A DNA stretch of 64,000 nucleotides from contig JAWDGP010002150.1 of the NCBI GenBank assembly GCA_033675545.1, positions 195,001 through 259,000 of the forward strand, written 5' to 3'. Numbering within the stretch: position 1 is the stretch's first letter; the number at the start of each line of letters is the position of its first letter. Made by a program: the position numbers and the translations under genes. This document shows positions 52,243 through 64,000 of this stretch, in pieces. The DNA is from Elysia crispata. Taxonomy: Eukaryota; Mollusca; Gastropoda; Plakobranchidae. The notes under the pieces were generated by a model. It ran no database searches and had not been told where the DNA came from. It saw only the letters and a list, made by a program, of their open reading frames with translations.

Positions 52243-54680
52243 ATTGTTATAACATCTTTATCATTCTTCTGTTTAATTTTTTTTTTTTTGCGTGGTTTTA
52301 AACTGTCTATAAATAACCAGGACATTGCATCTTTTTTCAAGACGAGAGGGAATCTCACTTTATTTCATTTAAGTTAAACCTCTGTTGTTTTCATCGATTC
52401 TAAGTTTGACAAGAAACGGAATTTCCTTTGCGCACCGATTGAGTCTGTCTCAGTGCAAGCAAGCACTGTCCTGTAATCCATGAATTTTGTATGAGTTGAA
52501 ACATCTAAATTGATTTTAACCACCTCGGGCGCCTCTTTCGGCCTGTACTTCCACCACAGGCTTGATCGTGTGGCTTTACGGCAGTTTTTATAGAACCATG
52601 ATAGTACATCAACTGGTGTCCATACACTTCCAGACGGAATTTCATTCAAAGTTTTAGGAATGAATGAGTACAAAATGTTTTCAATCTATCCAAAAAAACT
52701 GAACTTGGACTGCGGTAAACAAATCATACATGGTTTTTAAAAAAATAGTATGTGAATTGTCGTGAAGTTTTGCAAATGGCCTCTGCCAATGAGTTCAATC
52801 GGTCCTAAGATATACAATTTTTTGTTTTGTTTTGTTACAGATTATTGGATTTCGTACATTTTGCTTCTGTTTGAGGAGTTTTATAAGATTTTCTCTAGAT
52901 TAATTTAGAAGTGCGAGATGTTGTTAATGTGTTGTGCGAATTTATCATTTGAAAACTAAAAATAATGTTGACAAAACTTGATTGTTTTTTATGTCAAATG
53001 TCATCTCTTGCTACCTATTACCAACCATTTATCTTTAAAGCTGAGTTTCGGCATGGCTGTAAAGTAACCACTTTAGTTCACGAGAATTGAAAACTCTTAA
53101 CTTTTTCTCAAGCCTATCACCAATGAAAGCGAAGAAAAACCGAATGCATAAGAATATTTGGCTGTAATTACAGGGCGCAGTTTATTCAGCTGTAAGTTCT
53201 TTGACAGAAGAAAGAACGACCACTCGCGCTATATAATCATTATAGCTCGTCTTCACGCCTTAAAGGCTTACTGGCTAGGTCGATAACACAGTCTGTAGCC
53301 CTCTGCTTTTCCTTCTCCTCACTTTATCTTTGAATAACTCACTCGGTTGTGAAGCAAAAAGTAATCGATCATAGAGGCGGCCTTCCCTTTTCAGTTTTAT
53401 CTCTTTGTAAATTAACAATACAACCGATATCGACCGGTTATAATGTGAGAGGATGCTAAAGTCTTAATACCTCAATGTCAAAGATTACAGCAGCTGCAGT
53501 AAAAAAAAAAAAACAGCATTAGATTTTATAGCTTTTTTTAGTTTTGGTTGGTACAGAAGCGTAGCCTGAATGTGAAAATTTATTGCCATCCATCTATTGT
53601 TGAAGCTGTCGATAGTTTATACGTTTCTTTCAAACCATTTATTTGAGTAAAATACTTTTGTACTCGTTTATATCTTATGGAAAGGGTGTCTATAGTTTTA
53701 CTGTTTACTAATCAATTTTAGTTAACAGACGCGTTTTGATCTTTTCTTCTTTATCCTTTCCTTATATTTTTAATTGTTACTTTTTGTTTGTAATTGTGAA
53801 TTGTAAAAATACTTTGTAAAAGAGGATTTTCTTTCCTTCTTTGCACGCTCCATCGCAGAATTTCGAACACTGGAAAGCAATAACAGCAAAGCGAAATAGT
53901 CAAAAGCTCTCTGTCCTCCACCTTTTTTTTCCATTCAAGAATGGTTTCATCATGAATACAACCTTTATAGTTTGAAAATTTTTAATCTGTAGGAATTAGT
54001 AAAAAAAAGTTTTGAATATTTTTCGTCGTTTTAACAAGTTTTTTCCTCCTTTTTTTTAGAACGAACCATCTTTTTGACTTATGATGATAATCTGAAATAG
54101 TGAACGATAAAGAAGAAACAGATAGATCGTGATACACAACACATTTTTCCCAAAGAAATTAGAGACAGGTAGATTAGTGGCAAAGAGCTTTTTTTGCAAA
54201 GAATTGGCAGAGAGGTGGATTGACTGGTGCTGAAGAATAATCTTTTCAACAATGCGGTGTTAGAGAGGTAGATTAATGGTAAACAAAGAATAAATTTTGC
54301 AACCAAAGTGATAGCAAAGAAACATCAGGTTTTCCTGTTGAAAAAAATCGCAGCAGTCTGATACTTTGTGACTGTCTCTGAAAGCAGTATTGATGCTATG
54401 AAAAAAATCAATTTGAAACCGCAATGTCTGTGGAGAATCAAATCATTTCCGTTATTGACCTCTGAGTACCGCATGCCTGTCGTTGTCAAAACCAATCAAT
54501 ATTCTTCGATCCCCAGCAAGTGCGGACAGGCAATTGGTAGATGCTGTTTATGTATAAATAATTGATGTCTGTCTCCATGTACAGATCAAAGCAACTTAAC
54601 AATTGACATGTAGGCCTATGGCTAAAAATAGTCAGCGAGAAAGACAGATAAGTTCGAAAGTTGAATAATAAATGGAAAGA
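52243..54680. other. AT-rich non-coding stretch
   Basis: A minus-strand 99-codon open frame (52374-52673) has ordinary amino-acid composition but is not recognised. Poly(T) and poly(A) runs are common. No element ends were seen. Confidence 0.5.
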
Positions 54681-54815
54681 CAGACGTATAGATAGATAGA
54701 AAAATAGAAAGATATAATAGACATATAGATAGTTAGGTAGGTAGGTAGACAGATTCATAGATAAAAACATATATAGGTAGATATATATGTAGATATTTAG
54801 ATGGATAGATATGTA
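54681..54815. repeat. degenerate (GATA)n
   Basis: GATA, GGTA and TATA units, heavily diverged. Confidence 0.8.
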
Positions 54816-54941
54816 GCCAGTATTATATAAAAAAGATGGAGATGAGGAAGATATAAAGTAAGGCTATCAGGGAAGACAAAAGATAAAATGAGAGAGAAAG
54901 ATAGAGGGAGGAAGCTGGCTAGAGACATTGTCAGGTAGATA

Positions 54942-55677
54942 ATGATACTAGTGATTGTATCCTGTGTTTTCTGCTGGTAACATGTAGATGATACTAGTGA
55001 CTGTTTCCTGTGTTTTCTGCTGCTAACATGTAGATGATACTAGTGACTGTATCCTGTGTTTTCTGCTGGTAACATGTAGATGATACTAGTGACTGTTTCC
55101 TGTGTTTTCTGCTGCTAACATGTAGATGATACTAGTGACTCTTTCCTGCGTTTTCTGCTGGTAACATGTAGATGATACTAGTGACTGTATCCTGTGTTTT
55201 CTGCTAGTAACATGTAGATGATACTAGTGACTGTTTCCTGTGTTTTCTGCTGCTAACATGTAGATGATACTAGTGACTGTATCCTGTGTTTTCTGCTAGT
55301 AACATGTGGATGATACTAGTGACTGTTTCCTGTGTTTTCTGCTGGTAACATGTAGATGATACTAGTGACTGTTTCCTGTGTTTTCTGCTGGTAACATGTA
55401 GATGATACTAGTGACTGTTTCCTGTGTTTTCTGCTGGTAACATGTAGATGATACTAGTGACTGTTCCCTGTGTTTTCTGACGGTAACATGTAGATGATAC
55501 TAGTGACTCTTTCCTGCGTTTTCTGCTGGTAACATGTAGATGATACTAGTGACTGTTTCCTGTGTTTTCTGCTGGTAACATGTAGATGATACTAGTGACT
55601 GTTTCCTGTGTTTTCTGCTGGTAACATGTAGATGATACTAGTGACTCTTTCCTGTGTTTTCTGCTGGTAACATGTGG
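54942..55677. repeat. 46-bp minisatellite, 16 copies
   Basis: The unit runs ATGATACTAGTGACTGTTTC, then CTGTGTTTTCTGCTGGTAAC, then ATGTAG. Sixteen copies fill 736 bp exactly with no length variation. Substitutions recur in several copies (GTATCC for GTTTCC, CTCTTTCC, CTGCTAAC, CTAGTAAC, TGCGTTTT), so copies fall into a few subtypes arranged in patterns along the array, as expected from duplication of multi-unit blocks. Confidence 0.97.
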
Positions 55678-55909
55678 AGAGGAGCTCTGGTTTGAAGACA
55701 AAGCGTGGGTTATGATCAGAGAAATCATAGATCTATGTCTCTCACGGATCAAACCAGCACTGGATTTAAAACCTCGTGCTGTCCGTTGTTTTGAGAGATG
55801 TCTGTCGAAGACAACTGAGCTAGGGTTTGTTCCTGAAAAGCAAGATATGAATTCGTATAAGAATCAGAAAGGTGTGCAAGTACGAGAGAGGATTGTTATA
55901 GTTTTGTGA
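55678..55909 (+). other. unassigned open frame next to the minisatellite
   Basis: The plus-strand frame continues from the last minisatellite unit as LVTCGEELWFEDKAWVMIRE and stays open to a stop at 55909, with a first ATG-type start near 55712. Composition is protein-like with four Cys residues. I do not recognise it, and no splice sites or homologous domain are evident. It could be a decayed exon or chance. Confidence 0.2.
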
Positions 55910-58350
55910 AGTTCAAAACCGTCAAAATAAGAACAATCATTCATTTTATGTATTGTCCGCTTTTCTCAAGCTTTAAATTAATTCGACACATGGAAAATTG
56001 TTACTGAGAAACTTATTGAACAAACATTACTTTCTTTACCTTTTTTACTTGCTCGCTTTGAGTAAACCTTTTTTTATAATAAATATAGTGGTTTTTTTCC
56101 CAGAAAAGTATCGAGATTATTAATCGAAGTGTCGAGCATGTTCATAAGTCCCAACTTTCTATAAAAGTTCGATAAGAATTTCAGTCAATAATGCCCAGCA
56201 AGAAGAACTAAGTAATAGCAAAATCTAAACTTTGTTAGAATGACATCTCTCTTTTTTTTTGTTTTATAGCGTAATAAAGCCCTTCCATAGCGGGGTGATT
56301 TCTGAACTATCAAACATCCCAGGCAGTAGATGTGTGGTTTTTAGCGTTACCAGCTCAACCACCCGGGGTTAAAGGTTTGAACCCTCTTCGAATTAGTCCT
56401 TCAGGCCTCAGGGCTTTTGTTCCCATTCAAACTGTCTACCATCTGGTCTGCACTTACATGTTCAGACTTTAGAATAGCTGTCCAACTAGTGATTCCAGAG
56501 ACAGCTACCAGCACTGCTGTTGTTGTGCATGATCACGCCAGCCTCCTGAGGACAGAGAAATATTTGTATTTACTCTGATGTTATCCCTTGTGATACCAAA
56601 ACGATTGTTCGTGCAGTTTGATTATTCTTCTTTCCTCTTTTTTTATAATACGATTCTCATCAGTTGTTCATTTACTTGAAGATGAGATTAAATAAAATAT
56701 ATAAAGAATGACAGTGGAAACATCTCCGAAATCAAATGTTTTTTTCCCTTTTTTTCTCTTTTTAAATTTTTTTTTTATTTATCTGCACAGCCCTTTAATT
56801 GTTCCGAATCAGCTACGCCCATTACTTATTGGGGTTGCTTTCCTTTTAATTAAATCAATACAATATCCAGTAAATATAACCAGGACAAATTTATTGCGCA
56901 ATTGAACAGAGTTATAATAAAGAAAAGAAAAAAAATATATAAACACAAACTTCAAAGGAAGGTATAAAAAGAAAAAAGGGAAAAAAAGCTCTAAAAAGAA
57001 AATATAAACAAGAAAGAACAAGACGCGTTAGCTAAAAACACAACGGCTTCCATTACAATGATAACAAAGAACAGCGAAAAGACATAGAATATTGATTCCA
57101 TAAGCTTTCCTTGTGAAGAAAAGTTTCAGAGATATAAAGAAGAAACGGAAACATAGGGCATCCTTTGTAAGTCACGTTAATTTTGAATGAGAAATAAACA
57201 TTTACATGGAACATGATTCGACGAAGCGTTACGTTTAATCGTAGACCCCATGGGCTCCGTCAAAAAATAACATATCCGCTTGGATCATTTTGTTCTATAT
57301 AAAATTATGCTTTTTGCTACTTGCGGTTGTTTGAGCCACCCTTTATGAGCTGGGTTTTCTCTTCGCTAACATTAAACTAAACTTGGAAAAATGCTCTCAA
57401 TCAATCAATCAATCTTGAATTACTGAAGCTATCGCGAGAATGATGTGGTAGCGAAAACGTTTTACTGAGTCACAATCGAGTGGTTTGATCAGGTTTTAAA
57501 GATTGAAAAATACGACTACATCTCCTAACTGATTTTTTTTCTTATTTAGCCCCTCATTTTCAACACGTACTTTTGAACGGAGGAAAAGGTAGTTTTGCAT
57601 AATTATTAACCAAGTATTTCCTTTGAAGTTCATAAATTAAATCCTATTGGGTACAAAATCTGTGTGCCAGACAGGAAAAGTACACTTTACAGAGAGTGCT
57701 ATGATATTCCTGGGAGATGGTGAGTGAAAGAGTGAAAGAGTGAAAGAGTGGAAGGGTGGAAGAGCATGGCGCCCATTCCACAAACCATCAGCTCCAACGG
57801 GTAACGCTCTGGGTCATTATAATGAGAACCAACGATTTTACATTACAAAGGTTGGCGGTAAAGAAGCAAGACCACACAGCATAGGGGTATAGTGCTGTCG
57901 CAGATAAGGGAAATCAGAAGTGGCTATATGTCGATATTATCTCTGTGATCAGTCAGTCGGCAAGAAAAATGATAGGAGAGTGGGCGAAAAATCGGTGGGA
58001 CGGAAATCGAAATACCATATCATGCATAGGTGAAATGTAGCGTGGAAGGAGAGGGAAATTATCTTAAATATGACCATAGATTAAATTCTATGATCGAACA
58101 CAATCTTACTGTTATCTTAGCTCTTGCACAAGAATTCTGCTTCTATCCCTCCCTTCTCCCTCTTACTTAACTCATCTGATAGTCCTCTTCTGTTAATTTT
58201 TTTTCATTTTGTACATTTTACATCTTTCTTTTTTTACTTTCCTTCATATTTAAACTCAATGCATTTCATATTTTACTCTAGTACTCATTTATTTAGCCAC
58301 TGTTCTTTTTCCTGGATACTTTGAAACTCTAACACTCCATATTGGCGTTT
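55910..58350. other. non-coding stretch
   Basis: At 56374-56384 GGTTTGAACCC resembles a tRNA B box, and on the opposite strand 56361-56350 TGGTTGAGCTGG resembles an A box. No partner box in correct register was convincing on either strand. A short 8-bp tandem repeat (GTGAAAGA-type) lies at 57722-57765, and four or five AATC units lie near 57398. Confidence 0.45.
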
Positions 58351-58569
58351 CTATATTATTTCTTTGTGTCTGTCTGCATACTTATGTGCCCTTTGGTAAT
58401 TTTCGTGATTTTCCATGTCCCAGTATTTATCAGCCCTGAATTTGCATCGACAAACAATGTACTGCGCATCACTCTCTTCATCTGCTTCACTCAAGAGCCC
58501 TGCACACTCGGTTGAAGGGCATGACACATCTGGAGCGTGAGCACAGTCTAAACTGTCAATCAGGCGGAT
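58351..58569 (-). other. possible exon: Cys-rich open frame of 72 codons
   Basis: The minus strand is open from the codon at 58569 to the TAG at 58353-58351. It includes VSCPSTECAGLL, then acidic SEADEES, then QYIVCRCKFRADKYW, then MENHENYQRAHKY. Four cysteines spaced as C-x4-C and C-x-C, plus a His/Tyr-rich tail, look more like a real protein than the surrounding frames. The region is also richer in G+C than its flanks. It has only an internal Met, so it could be a terminal exon. I do not recognise a family and see no strong splice acceptor. Chance is not excluded. Confidence 0.25.
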
Positions 58570-60310
58570 TCAGCCAAGTGCGGTGATGAGTTACGCTGTA
58601 TTTCTGAAACTCACGACTGACTGTTGGTCTTCACCGAGTCATCCTGTTGATTCATCCTCAAGCTGAAGTCTCTGTAACCGTGCCACTCCCGTTATGTGCT
58701 ATTTTTGAAAGGGGTTATTTTTCATGCCATATCGTTTGCCTTTTTCCAATCTCTAGTGTCCTCATCGGATATTCCACACAATGATTACATTTGACTAGCT
58801 TCGTGCAAGTCAGAATGCACGAAGATGTTACTGAAGGAATGTTCCAAAACTTTTTTACATACATATTTCTTTATTTTCTAAAAAATGTATATTTAAATTT
58901 GTAATCCCTTATCTGGACAAATAACCTCTTGTTATTAAATAATATTGTAAGCATCGACAAAATCATTATTTGATTGACAGCCATATCTTTTCTTTTATGT
59001 ATAGTTCTTATTGCTCACTTACTCTTGCTGTTGAGTTCAATGTTATGTGTTTTCATTTCCAAAAAGAAATAGAAGACATTTTGTGGCAGCTCTCAGTCTG
59101 AGCGCCTACATCAAAGAATAAACAAATCTAACTCTTCCTGTAATTATTCTCTAAATTTTATTATATTGTTCGTAATAAAACAGCATGTAACGTTCATATA
59201 TTATTCACACTTGAAGACGTCATGAATACATGATAGCCCTATAAAAAATAACTTAATTTTATCAAATTCACCTTTTAAAGGCCAATGAAAATGCTTTGCT
59301 ATTATAATATTTCGAATTTTTAGGTAGTTTTTTTGTGTATTGATCTTCTGAACGTCATGTTAATTAAACATCGCCCTTACATTGCTATCTCTGTAATACA
59401 AATGAAAACATAATAAATATTTATTGTTTTAAGCTCTTGATTAAGAAATGTATATTACACAAAAAAATGCAGATTCTTGAAGGCATTGCACGTGATAGAC
59501 AAAGTTATAAATTTATTTCATTAACCTTTTCCAAACATTAATTAACCACAATTTTAATTTGCTTTCATTATTTATACGATTTTCTCTATGGTCACTGTGG
59601 TTACCATCATCAACATCACCATAATATAATTACCATAGTCATCTCATGATGTTTACCATCCTTCTCACCATCATCATTTGTTTTCCTTCATACGTTTTTC
59701 TTTTTCTTCTATCGAATGATTTCCTTATCTTCCTTGATTAATGCTGTATTTACTCCTCATACCCCCTTCATAATGGAGAATGTTGATTATCACGCCTAAC
59801 AAACAAGGACAATTATAAAGAGAGGCGTCCAAGCTCCTTGGTTAAAAAATATAGAAAAATCTAGAAAGCTCGTTAAGCTGTCCTTTTTATTTTGTTTGCT
59901 TATTTCCTTTTCTTTCTTTCTTCTTTCTTCTGTTTGTTTGTAGGTTAGCGTCTATTCATCTAATGATAATTAGGGAAGTTTCATTTACACTAGTACATTT
60001 TGTCTCCTACTCCGTTTGATTACAAGGATTTCTGGTTCTTTATTAGGCGCCATACTGTGTTGTCGACGTTCAGGGTAAAAGTCATTATTTGTCACTGCTG
60101 CGAGGGTTCAGAGGATTTTATTAATTTGAGGGCCTCGTGGAAACAGTTACCAGTAAGATAAAACAGTACAGCAGAGAATGCAAGTAAGAGTTTAGTTAAA
60201 TTGTGTATAAGATGGTGACAATACTGTCGTCCATACATATTGTGTTTTTAAAATTGAAAAAAAAGAGCGAAACAACGATACAGACTTTTTTTGATAGAAT
60301 GCGTGATACA
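58570..60310. other. AT-rich non-coding stretch
   Basis: There is degenerate ATC-rich sequence at 59600-59690. Otherwise nothing is recognisable. Confidence 0.6.
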
Positions 60311-60354
60311 GAAAGAGAGAAAGAGAAAGAGAGAGAGAGAGAGAAAGACAGAGA

Positions 60355-60415
<61 letters not shown>

Positions 60416-60505
60416 AGAGAAAGAGAGAGAGGCTGTCAGAGAGAGATAGAGAGAGATAGAGAGAGAGGCTGTCAGAGAGAGAGATAGAGAGAGAGGCTGT
60501 CAGAG
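60311..60505. repeat. GA-rich repeat with GAGGCTGTCAGAGAGA units
   Basis: GA with AAGA interruptions to about 60428. Then three copies of AGAGGCTGTCAGAGA separated by GAGATAGA blocks form a young higher-order repeat. Confidence 0.93.
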
Positions 60506-61718
60506 ACATTGGCACAGACAGAATAGCATCAACTACAGAAAAAGAAATAGGAGATATGAACAAGAAATAGAAAACAAAAGAATTGGACTGAAAGAATTAT
60601 GTCTGAGAGAAAGAGAGAAAAGTAGAAATAAAGGAGACAGAGAAAAACATACAGAGATAACCAGAAAGAGCAAAAGATTGAAAATTGGTGGTTTAGCGGA
60701 ATGTTAAAGATGACTTTGAAGAGAATGACTTCAAAAAATTCAGAAATAGAGAAGTGAATCACGCATGCAATTGAGGTAAATAATAAAGATAATGGTGCTA
60801 TTTTTTCCAACTCTTTTTACGATCTTTCCCTCGAGCTCTTCCTACACGTATATAAAAGACCACTGTTGGCTTTTTGTTTTATTTTCTGATATAAACGGAG
60901 ATCAATATATATTGAAAAAAATATATCGTAAAAATTTTGACAATGCAACATCTTTTCAATTTTTTATCAACTAGTTATAACCCATAAACATTCCACAATC
61001 GGATGTAAGATTAGTATTTGTGGACACTTTAGATTTTTCGGCTTGGAACGTAGATAGATTCTGAAAATCCTACCTATCTAAGTTTGTGTTTCTTTTTCAT
61101 ATCAGGAAGTCCTAAACACTCATATCAATTCATAAAAAAAGACAAACTCGAGTCACATGTCCTTTTGTCGACATCATTATGACAACGGAATAATAAAGAC
61201 CACACTTTGTCCTTCAGTTTCAATTTTAAATAGTTGCAGTCTTTAGCTTGCACGTATAGTTAATTTAGAAACTTTTATCAAAACTGTTTGTGTTAATGTA
61301 GTATTGAACCTCATCAAGATTCACATGTATTAGTTTTTAGATTGTTCAAATCAGTTTTATCACTGACATGTACAGACATGTAATCAAGTTTTAGAAATAT
61401 TGTTCCCTGCGAGTTGAGTGGATGTATAAGAAAATAATTAGCATCAGCTGGGTGTGGTAGGGCAAGACCCTGGGATTGTTGTTTGTAATTAGAGTAGGAT
61501 TTAGAGATATTTGGACATGACTTTTCCATAACTGATTCAGCTGATAAGTAATTCTGTCCTATTTTCTACCCTGCCCCTCAATGTCGATTCCAATAACACG
61601 ATTTTAGTACTCTCACAATGTCAACAAATATAATGTTCTATATCATTTCCAAAACCACTTGTTAATATTCAACTTTTAATTACTATGCATATAAAAACCA
61701 AAAATTATAAAAAAAAAA
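60506..61718. other. AT-rich non-coding stretch
   Basis: It is purine-rich to about 60700. No gene or element was recognised. Confidence 0.6.
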
Positions 61719-62031
<313 letters not shown>

Positions 62032-62279
62032 TAATTTAGCCCTTTTCCAAAATAAAATGTAATGTTACTTATACACAAAAATTAAATAAGTATTATAACC
62101 ACCTTAAATACAATTAAAAAAAATAAATTCAAATCTTTCAAAGAGATGTATAGATGACGAAATCGTTAAGACCAACCGAATAACATTTAAGTTAAAACAG
62201 ATATGCAAAAAAAAAAAAAAAATCCCTTATCTTTGTTTCAACGACTAAGGCGATAAAAGAAAGCTTTTCGTAATTAAAA
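62032..62279. other. AT-rich spacer before the LINE remnant
   Basis: It contains A-rich runs only. This would be the 3' flank of the minus-strand LINE. Because the LINE is on the minus strand, a tail would read as T on the plus strand, and none is seen. Confidence 0.5.
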
Positions 62280-63562
62280 AAAAAATTAATGTGAAAACCA
62301 AGTATTTTAAAAATTTCCTTCAGGCATGGCTGCTTTTAAGACTTTTTGGGATACTCCACACATCAGAGAGAAATAAAATAAAATATTATTTTCTGCTATA
62401 TTTTTTAAAAATATATTTTCGGTTGCTTTTACAGATTGTTAGAAATTAGTGAAAATCTCTTTGAGAGTCGTAGGTTGTTGTAAACTCATTCTAATATTGA
62501 GGTAAAAAGTTTTGTTAGAAGATTTTATAGATGATGCTTTTTGACTGGGAGCCAATGCATAGCTTATATATAAAGATTAGGCACTTGATCTTTTAGTTTG
62601 TTTGTTTTATGTGGCGGGCTGTGTATTTTTAAATCACTAAATGTTTCTTAATGTTTTTCTGTGGCATGTAAAATACGGAGTTGCAGTAGTAAAGGATTAA
62701 AGTTTTATGTGGCATCTTAAATTACATAGCTTTTTATAAGAACAATTTTTCCTTAAGTGGTATAAATAACTTTTTTCAATCAATGAAACTGCCTAATCCA
62801 ACGACAAGCTGCTTTTTATAAAAATACGAAGACATTAAATTAATTATTAAATCTATGTTGTTCTCAACATTTTACTGCATCTTACTTAAGTTTAATATTG
62901 TCAGTATCACAGAGTGATAGCTTAGTTTTGTTATTGTTAATTTTGAGCTTAATGGTATATAGTCATGTTGATGTATATCTATATTCAGACAGTTAACCAA
63001 TAGAAGAATCGATGTAATCAGTTTGTATAGAGGACTTGAGTGAGTGTTTTTAGAATAGAAATGAAAAATTATGAATACTGATTACATTCTGTAGACATTG
63101 CTGTATATTACGAAAACAGAGGCTCTAGACCTGAACTCCATCTGACAACGGCAATACTTTATTGAAATTGTGACTAGCGAAAATTATGAATTGTTGCTTT
63201 TTTGCTGTTAGTCACACCGCTGAGAAGTAATCTCCATGAAATGGGCTCTATCGATCCTGAACAACATTTGCAAGCCTTTTAATAAAATATTAATATGGTC
63301 ACCTGTTACAAACATGGCAGATTTCTACAGCATGGTAAGCATTGACAGATTTTCATTATAGGTGGCGATAAACCTATCAAAAACTACTCTTACTAGCGGT
63401 GTTTCAGCGCTCTGATCTGACTTTTTAATCATTTCTCTTTAAAAAAGCTCCTTTAGTTTCGATGAAGCGCAGATTAATGTCAATTATTTTCTTTGTTTCA
63501 AAAGTTCTGGGAAAATAGTTCGAGTTGAGGTTTTTAGATCCTGTCAGTAAACAATCAAACAG
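62280..63562 (-). pseudogene. CR1/L2-like LINE ORF2 remnant (reverse transcriptase to C-terminus)
   Basis: Translated on the minus strand in shifting frames, this gives the ordered landmarks of a CR1/L2-type ORF2, whose product reverse-transcribes the element's RNA at a nicked target. From 5' to 3': NLNSNYFP and KKIIDINL (63540-63450; cf. DLxNYRP and KIIEK), AETPLVRV (about 63410; cf. STETALLRV), SAMFVTGDHINILL (63330-63280; cf. SAAFDTIDHSILL), SSGLEPLFS*YTAM (63140-63095; cf. GSVLGPLLFSLYTAP), KLKINNNKTK (62950-62915; cf. LKLNxNKTE), LYYCNSVFYMPQKNIKKHL (about 62695-62635; cf. LDYCNSLLYGLPxKxIxKLQ), AMHWLP (62565-62548), and VWSIPKSLKSS (62361-62330; cf. LWNSLPxSLxSS) with a basic C-terminus near 62290. 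The YADD box itself is not readable. Many stops and frame changes make it ancient and inactive. The endonuclease part is missing. Confidence 0.75.
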
Positions 63563-63721
63563 CACACTGAGAATTTCCTGTTTGATTGTTTACTGACAGG
63601 ATCTAAAAACCTCAACTCGAACTATTTTCCCAGAGCTTTTGAAACAAAGAAAATAATTGACATTAATCTGCGCTTCATCGAAACTAAAGGAGCTTTTTTA
63701 AAGAGAAATGATTAAAAAGTC
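63419..63721. repeat. near-perfect 303-bp palindrome (144-bp arms, 15-bp loop)
   Basis: The left arm 63419-63562 and right arm 63578-63721 are reverse complements at 143 of 144 positions with no gaps, separated by 15 bp (63563-63577). The single difference (T in the left arm against G in the right) would still pair as G-U in RNA. The left arm, read on the minus strand, continues the LINE reverse-transcriptase frame, so the palindrome appears to be an inverted copy of LINE sequence. Just outside the arms a weaker match continues for roughly 20 bp. No target-site duplication or terminal motif marks it as a separate transposon. Confidence 0.95.
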
Positions 63722-64000
63722 TAAAATCAGGCGTGAAAGTGCCTTTATCCCAAGAATCATTAAATACAAAGTTTGAAATATTACAGTATAAAGTGTTTTA
63801 CAGTATAAATTAATGGGGGAAGATTGCAAAGCGTCAAAGCATTTTCATAATAAATTTCCCACAGATTTGTCACTTGTATGATGAAAAGCATTTAAAACAG
63901 GCAGTTTGTGTTCTTCGTGAGTGATTACGTGGAAATGGGACATATTTTGTTATTTTATTCTAGAGGATAGAAAGTTTATAATTATTGCAATATATACTGA
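63722..64000. other. AT-rich sequence to window end
   Basis: No recognisable feature. It does not obviously continue the LINE. Confidence 0.6.

Noticed and set aside
54942-55677. CRISPR-like array
   Set aside because: Units are contiguous with no unique spacers, and the DNA is eukaryotic in character. It is a minisatellite.
56350-56384. tRNA gene suggested by GGTTTGAACCC and an opposite-strand A-box match
   Set aside because: The two boxes lie on opposite strands, neither has a good partner at tRNA spacing, and no stems pair.
63419-63721. Palindrome as a MITE
   Set aside because: There is no target-site duplication or conserved terminal motif, and its arm continues LINE coding sequence, which fits an inverted duplication better.

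Overview
This looks like AT-rich, gene-poor eukaryotic DNA, probably from a lophotrochozoan and most likely a mollusc. The evidence is the very high density of long microsatellites (GA, TA, GATA, TAC, TTC/GAA), several minisatellites, and decayed transposons of families common in molluscs. No bacterial-style operons, rRNA or convincing tRNA genes are visible. I could not recognise any host protein-coding gene. The window reads as intergenic or long-intron sequence. The species assignment is inference and is not resolved.

Layout. 0-41 kb is almost entirely simple repeats separated by featureless AT-rich DNA. It holds a 44-bp minisatellite (8.63-9.20 kb), a 35-bp minisatellite (32.63-32.91 kb), a degenerate ~62-bp tandem repeat (33.98-34.24 kb), a probable LINE reverse-transcriptase scrap with an NLRYADD motif (~20.0 kb), and a GC-rich patch (35.76-36.02 kb). 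41.2-43.3 kb is the best-defined element: a complete Mutator-like (MULE) DNA transposon of 2,098 bp with 22-bp terminal inverted repeats and a perfect 8-bp target-site duplication (GATTAGAG). It carries a FLYWCH plus MULE-transposase reading frame broken by two frameshifts, and its terminal motif is repeated three times inside the left end and twice inside the right. 43.3-62.0 kb returns to simple repeats, including ~240 bp of GAA/TTC, a 760-bp mosaic of trinucleotide repeats with opposed orientations, and a 16-copy 46-bp minisatellite. 62.28-63.56 kb is an old CR1/L2-like LINE on the minus strand. It is recognisable only by translating it in shifting frames (DH..ILL, GSVLGPLLF, LDYCNS and HWLP equivalents, then a typical C-terminus). 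Its 5' side runs into a near-perfect 303-bp palindrome (two 144-bp arms, 143/144 identical, 15-bp loop).

The genes do not work together as a pathway. The window's biology is that of mobile elements and repeat expansion. The items most worth following up are the MULE with reiterated termini, the palindrome built on LINE sequence, and the mosaic trinucleotide block.
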